DNA of 8,525 bases from Pseudomonadota bacterium (GTDB lineage Bacteria; Pseudomonadota; Alphaproteobacteria; Caulobacterales; Caulobacteraceae), in the NCBI GenBank assembly GCA_023445955.1, contig JAEXJH010000302.1, positions 1 to 8,525 on the forward strand, in the 5' to 3' direction. Positions 5,890-8,525 of this stretch are shown one piece after another; position 1 is the stretch's first letter, and every line of letters starts with the position of its first letter. The notes under the pieces were generated by a model. It did no database searches. It was given only the letters and a program-made list of their open reading frames with translations, and was not told where the DNA came from. A program made the position numbers and the translations under genes.

Positions 5890-6800
5890 GCGCCTACCCT
5901 CGCGACCTGATCGGCTACGGCGAACATCCGCCGCAGGCCAACTGGCCGAACGGCGCCCGCGTGGCCGTGCAGTTCGTGCTGAACTACGAGGAAGGCGCCG
6001 AGCGGTCGATCCTGCATGGCGACCCCGTCTCCGAGTTCTTCCTGTCGGAGATGGTCGGCGCCCAGCCCATCGAAGGCATGCGCAACATGTCGATGGAGAG
6101 CCTCTATGAATACGGCTCGCGCGCCGGCTTCTGGCGCATCCGGCGGCTGTTCGAGGAGTACGGCTTGCCGCTGACCGTGTTCGGCGTCGCCCAGGCCATG
6201 GAGCGCCATCCCGACGCCGTCGAAGCGATGATGCAGTCCGGCTGGGAGATCGCCAGCCACGGCTGTCGCTGGATCGACTACCAGCACTTCACGCCCGAGC
6301 AGGAGCTGGAGCACATCCAGCAGGCCATCGAGATCCAAACGCGCCTGACCGGCGAGCGCCCGCTGGGCTGGTACCAGGGCCGCACCAGCCCCAACACCGC
6401 TCGCCTGATCGCGCAGGAAGGCGGCTTCGTCTATGACGCCGACAGCTATGCCGACGATCTTCCGTACTGGGACGATCAGCACGGCCGCGCTCAACTGATC
6501 GTGCCCTACACGCTGGAAGCCAACGACATGCGCTTCACCGCGGCCCAGGGCTTCAACACCGGCGAGCAGTTCTTCACCTATCTGCGCGACGCCTTCGACG
6601 CCCTGTATCTGGAAGGCGAGACGGCGCCCAAGATGATGAGCGTGGGCCTGCATTGCCGTGTCGTGGGCAAGCCCGGCCGCATCGGCGCGCTCCGCAGGTT
6701 CCTCGAACACATCACCCAGCACGACCGCGTCTGGGTGGCGAAACGCATCGACATCGCCCGCCACTGGATCGCGACGCATCCGTATGGAGCCAAGGCATGA
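5886..6800 (+). CDS. puuE: allantoinase PuuE (polysaccharide-deacetylase fold)
   Basis: This 304-residue cytoplasmic enzyme opens the hydantoin ring of allantoin to give allantoate. It belongs to the PuuE group, which has the NodB/polysaccharide-deacetylase fold and is unrelated to the metal-dependent AllB amidohydrolases. Characteristic stretches are NYEEGAERSILHGD (33-46), WEIASHGCRW with H125, GWYQGRTSPNT (161-171), YDADSYADDLPYW, and GLHCRVVGKPGR with H256 near the C terminus. The same frame stays open far upstream inside the aminotransferase gene, but the ATG at 5886 has GAAGG seven bases before it, overlaps the preceding stop as ATGA, and gives the family's usual N terminus. The stop overlaps the uraD start, again as ATGA. 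Confidence 0.92.
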   Translation: MSAYPRDLIGYGEHPPQANWPNGARVAVQFVLNYEEGAERSILHGDPVSEFFLSEMVGAQPIEGMRNMSMESLYEYGSRAGFWRIRRLFEEYGLPLTVFGVAQAMERHPDAVEAMMQSGWEIASHGCRWIDYQHFTPEQELEHIQQAIEIQTRLTGERPLGWYQGRTSPNTARLIAQEGGFVYDADSYADDLPYWDDQHGRAQLIVPYTLEANDMRFTAAQGFNTGEQFFTYLRDAFDALYLEGETAPKMMSVGLHCRVVGKPGRIGALRRFLEHITQHDRVWVAKRIDIARHWIATHPYGAKA

Positions 6801-7318
6801 GCGCCCCGCCCCTGACGCTGTCGCGGCTGAACAGCATGAACCAGACCGGCTTCACCACCGCCCTCGGGTTCGCTTTCGAGCTGTCCCCCTGGGTCGTCGA
6901 GCGCGCCTGGGACGAGCGCCCGTTCACCAGCGTCGAGGCCATGCACGACGGCATGATGGCCGTCCTCGACGCCGCCACCACCGCCGACAAGCTGGCTCTG
7001 ATCCGCGCCCACCCCGAACTGGCCGGCAAGGCCGCGATCGCCAAGCAGCTGACCGCCGAGAGCAACGCCGAACAGGCCAGCGCCGGCCTCGACAAGCTGA
7101 CGCCGGAAGAGTTCGCGCGCTTCCACGACCTCAACGCCGCCTACGGCCAGCGCTTCGGCTTTCCGTTCATCATCGCCGTGCGGCTGAACGACAAGGCCTC
7201 GATCCTGACGGCCATGCAGGCGCGCCTCGCCCACGACGAAGCGGCCGAGATCGCCGAGGCGATCACCCAGATCGGCCTGATCTCCAAGCTCCGACTGCTC
7301 GACGCGGTGACGCAATAA
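6797..7318 (+). CDS. uraD: OHCU decarboxylase UraD
   Basis: This 173-residue cytoplasmic enzyme decarboxylates 2-oxo-4-hydroxy-4-carboxy-5-ureidoimidazoline to (S)-allantoin, the last step of uricolysis. The catalytic histidine lies in RAHPELAGKAA (H72), followed by the family stretch SNAEQASAGLDKL and by FPFIIAVR close to the C-terminal third. Length and all-helical character fit the family. The ATG at 6797 has GGAG (6786-6789) seven bases upstream and shares ATGA with the puuE stop. The rest of the pathway surrounds it, but 5-hydroxyisourate hydrolase, which makes its substrate, is not in the window, either alone or fused to UraD. Confidence 0.92.
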   Translation: MSAPPLTLSRLNSMNQTGFTTALGFAFELSPWVVERAWDERPFTSVEAMHDGMMAVLDAATTADKLALIRAHPELAGKAAIAKQLTAESNAEQASAGLDKLTPEEFARFHDLNAAYGQRFGFPFIIAVRLNDKASILTAMQARLAHDEAAEIAEAITQIGLISKLRLLDAVTQ

Positions 7319-7319
7319 G

Positions 7320-8507
7320 ATGGACTACGACCTTCCCGGCTGGCTGAATCTCGCCCTTCGCTGGCTGCACGTGATCGCCGGCGTCGCCTGGATCGGGGCC
7401 TCGTTCTACTTCGTCTGGTTGGACAATAACCTGCGCGCGCCCATGCCTGAAAAGGACGGCGTCAAGGGCGAGCTGTGGGCCGTGCACGGTGGCGGCTTCT
7501 ACCATTCGCAGAAGTACATGGTGGCCCCGGCGCACATGCCCGACCATCTGCACTGGTTCAAATGGGAAGCCTACACCACCTGGCTGTCGGGCTTTGCCCT
7601 GCTGATCGTGCTCTACTACTGGCAGGCGCCGGTCTATCTGATCGACACCGCCAAGCACGCCTTCAGTCAGCCGGCCGCCATCGGCACGGGCCTGGCCTTC
7701 ATCTTCGGCGGGCTGGCGGTCTACGAGGCGCTATGCCGCTCGCCGCTGGGCCAACGCGGGCTGTGGTTTGGGATCGTGTGGTTCGGCGCGCTGACGACCG
7801 CGGCCTATGCGCTGAGCAAGCTGTTCAGCGACCGCGGGGCCTTTATCCACGTCGGCGCGATCATCGGCACGGCGATGGTCGCCAACGTCTTCCTGGTGAT
7901 CATCCCCAACCAGCGCAAGATCGTCGCCGACATGCTGGCGGGCCGGACCGTCGATCCGCGCCTGGGCGCGATGGGCAAGCAGCGGTCGGTGCACAACACC
8001 TACATGACCCTGCCGGTCATCTTCATCATGATCAGCAACCACTATCCGATGGTCACTGGCCACCCGCTGAGCTGGCTGCTGCTGGCGATGATCAGCGCCG
8101 GCGGGATCTCGATCCGGCAGTTCTTCCTGCTCAAGCACCACGGCAAGATCCGCCACGACTTCCTGTTCTACGGTGCGATGCTGGTGTTCGCCGCCACCGT
8201 GGTGGCCAGCCTGAAGCCCAAGACCGAGGTCAAGATCGATGGCCCCGTCAGCTTCGCCACCGCCCAGGCGATCGTGCAAAAGCACTGCGTGATGTGCCAC
8301 AGCGCCGCGCCCACGCATCCCGGCTTCTCGGCGCCGCCCCTGGGCGCGACCTTCGACAACCCTGAGCATATCCGTACCTACGCTCCGAAAATCCGTGAAC
8401 GTGCGGTTCTTTCCACCTCTATGCCCCTTGGCAACGAGACAGGCATGACTGTAGAGGAGCGCGCCCAGCTGGGCGCCTGGATCAATCAGGGAGCCAAGAT
8501 CCCGTGA
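7320..8507 (+). CDS. puuD: membrane urate oxidase PuuD with C-terminal cytochrome c domain
   Basis: This 395-residue integral membrane protein oxidises urate to 5-hydroxyisourate, passing electrons to its own haem and on to the respiratory chain rather than making hydrogen peroxide as soluble uricase does. About eight hydrophobic helices lie near residues 12-34, 84-101, 121-139, 146-166, 174-196, 220-238, 245-266 and 278-297, with family-like conserved text such as LRWLHVIAGVAWIGASFYF and HGGGFYHSQKY. A class I cytochrome c domain follows: CVMCH with haem-attaching C323 and C326 and axial H327, and SMPLGN with probable axial M368. The haem domain should face the periplasm. The gene is full length, starts one base after the uraD stop (TAAGATG) with no good Shine-Dalgarno of its own, and its stop overlaps the next start as GTGA. 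Confidence 0.92.
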   Translation: MDYDLPGWLNLALRWLHVIAGVAWIGASFYFVWLDNNLRAPMPEKDGVKGELWAVHGGGFYHSQKYMVAPAHMPDHLHWFKWEAYTTWLSGFALLIVLYYWQAPVYLIDTAKHAFSQPAAIGTGLAFIFGGLAVYEALCRSPLGQRGLWFGIVWFGALTTAAYALSKLFSDRGAFIHVGAIIGTAMVANVFLVIIPNQRKIVADMLAGRTVDPRLGAMGKQRSVHNTYMTLPVIFIMISNHYPMVTGHPLSWLLLAMISAGGISIRQFFLLKHHGKIRHDFLFYGAMLVFAATVVASLKPKTEVKIDGPVSFATAQAIVQKHCVMCHSAAPTHPGFSAPPLGATFDNPEHIRTYAPKIRERAVLSTSMPLGNETGMTVEERAQLGAWINQGAKIP

Positions 8508-8525
8508 CCGACGCCGTCCTGGACG
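8504..8525 (+). CDS. start of the next operon gene (partial)
   Basis: A GTG at 8504 overlaps the puuD stop as GTGA and opens a frame reading MTDAVLD up to the window edge. AGGGAG at 8488-8493 lies about ten bases before it. The regular 4-base overlaps of this operon make a coupled gene here likely. Seven codons do not allow a function; a further purine-catabolic gene such as 5-hydroxyisourate hydrolase or a deaminase is only a contextual guess. Confidence 0.5.

Noticed and set aside
5664..6779. 371-codon open frame antisense to puuE
   Set aside because: It lies opposite a well-supported gene, has no recognisable motif and shows the usual mirror-frame composition.
1..8525. CRISPR arrays, tRNA or rRNA genes, insertion sequences
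   Set aside because: No regularly spaced repeats, cloverleaf-like sequence or transposase-like protein was seen on either strand.

Overview
The window looks like a chromosomal piece of a GC-rich alphaproteobacterium, most likely Caulobacter or a close relative. The reasons are the strongly G/C-ending codons outside the centre, the PuuD-type membrane urate oxidase, the ureide gene set, and a promoter candidate resembling the Caulobacter housekeeping sigma consensus. The genus is an inference, not a match.

Layout. Positions 1-114 hold the 3' end of an unidentified gene, followed by a MscS-family mechanosensitive channel (151-1236, +). Positions 1237 to about 3280 form a compositionally different block (about 40-60% GC in hand-counted lines, against about 70% in the flanks). 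It carries two genes on the minus strand that look like one transcription unit: a 556-residue protein made of two diverged copies of a ParB/sulfiredoxin-like 'DGQHR' domain, then a 63-residue ribbon-helix-helix protein 12 bases downstream. A minus-strand promoter candidate and an inverted repeat sit at the right edge of the block.

From about 3400 to the end there is a tightly packed + strand operon for urate/ureide catabolism: M20-family allantoate amidohydrolase, ureidoglycine-glyoxylate aminotransferase, PuuE allantoinase, UraD (OHCU decarboxylase) and PuuD (membrane urate oxidase with a cytochrome c tail), plus the first codons of another gene. Neighbouring genes overlap by 4 bases or lie 1 base apart, so translation is probably coupled.

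Together the operon genes give the route urate -> 5-hydroxyisourate -> OHCU -> (S)-allantoin -> allantoate -> ureidoglycine -> oxalurate + glycine. The only enzyme of that chain not seen is 5-hydroxyisourate hydrolase. The catabolic operon is well-understood biology. The least explained part is the tandem DGQHR/ribbon-helix-helix pair, which looks horizontally acquired and whose function I cannot assign.
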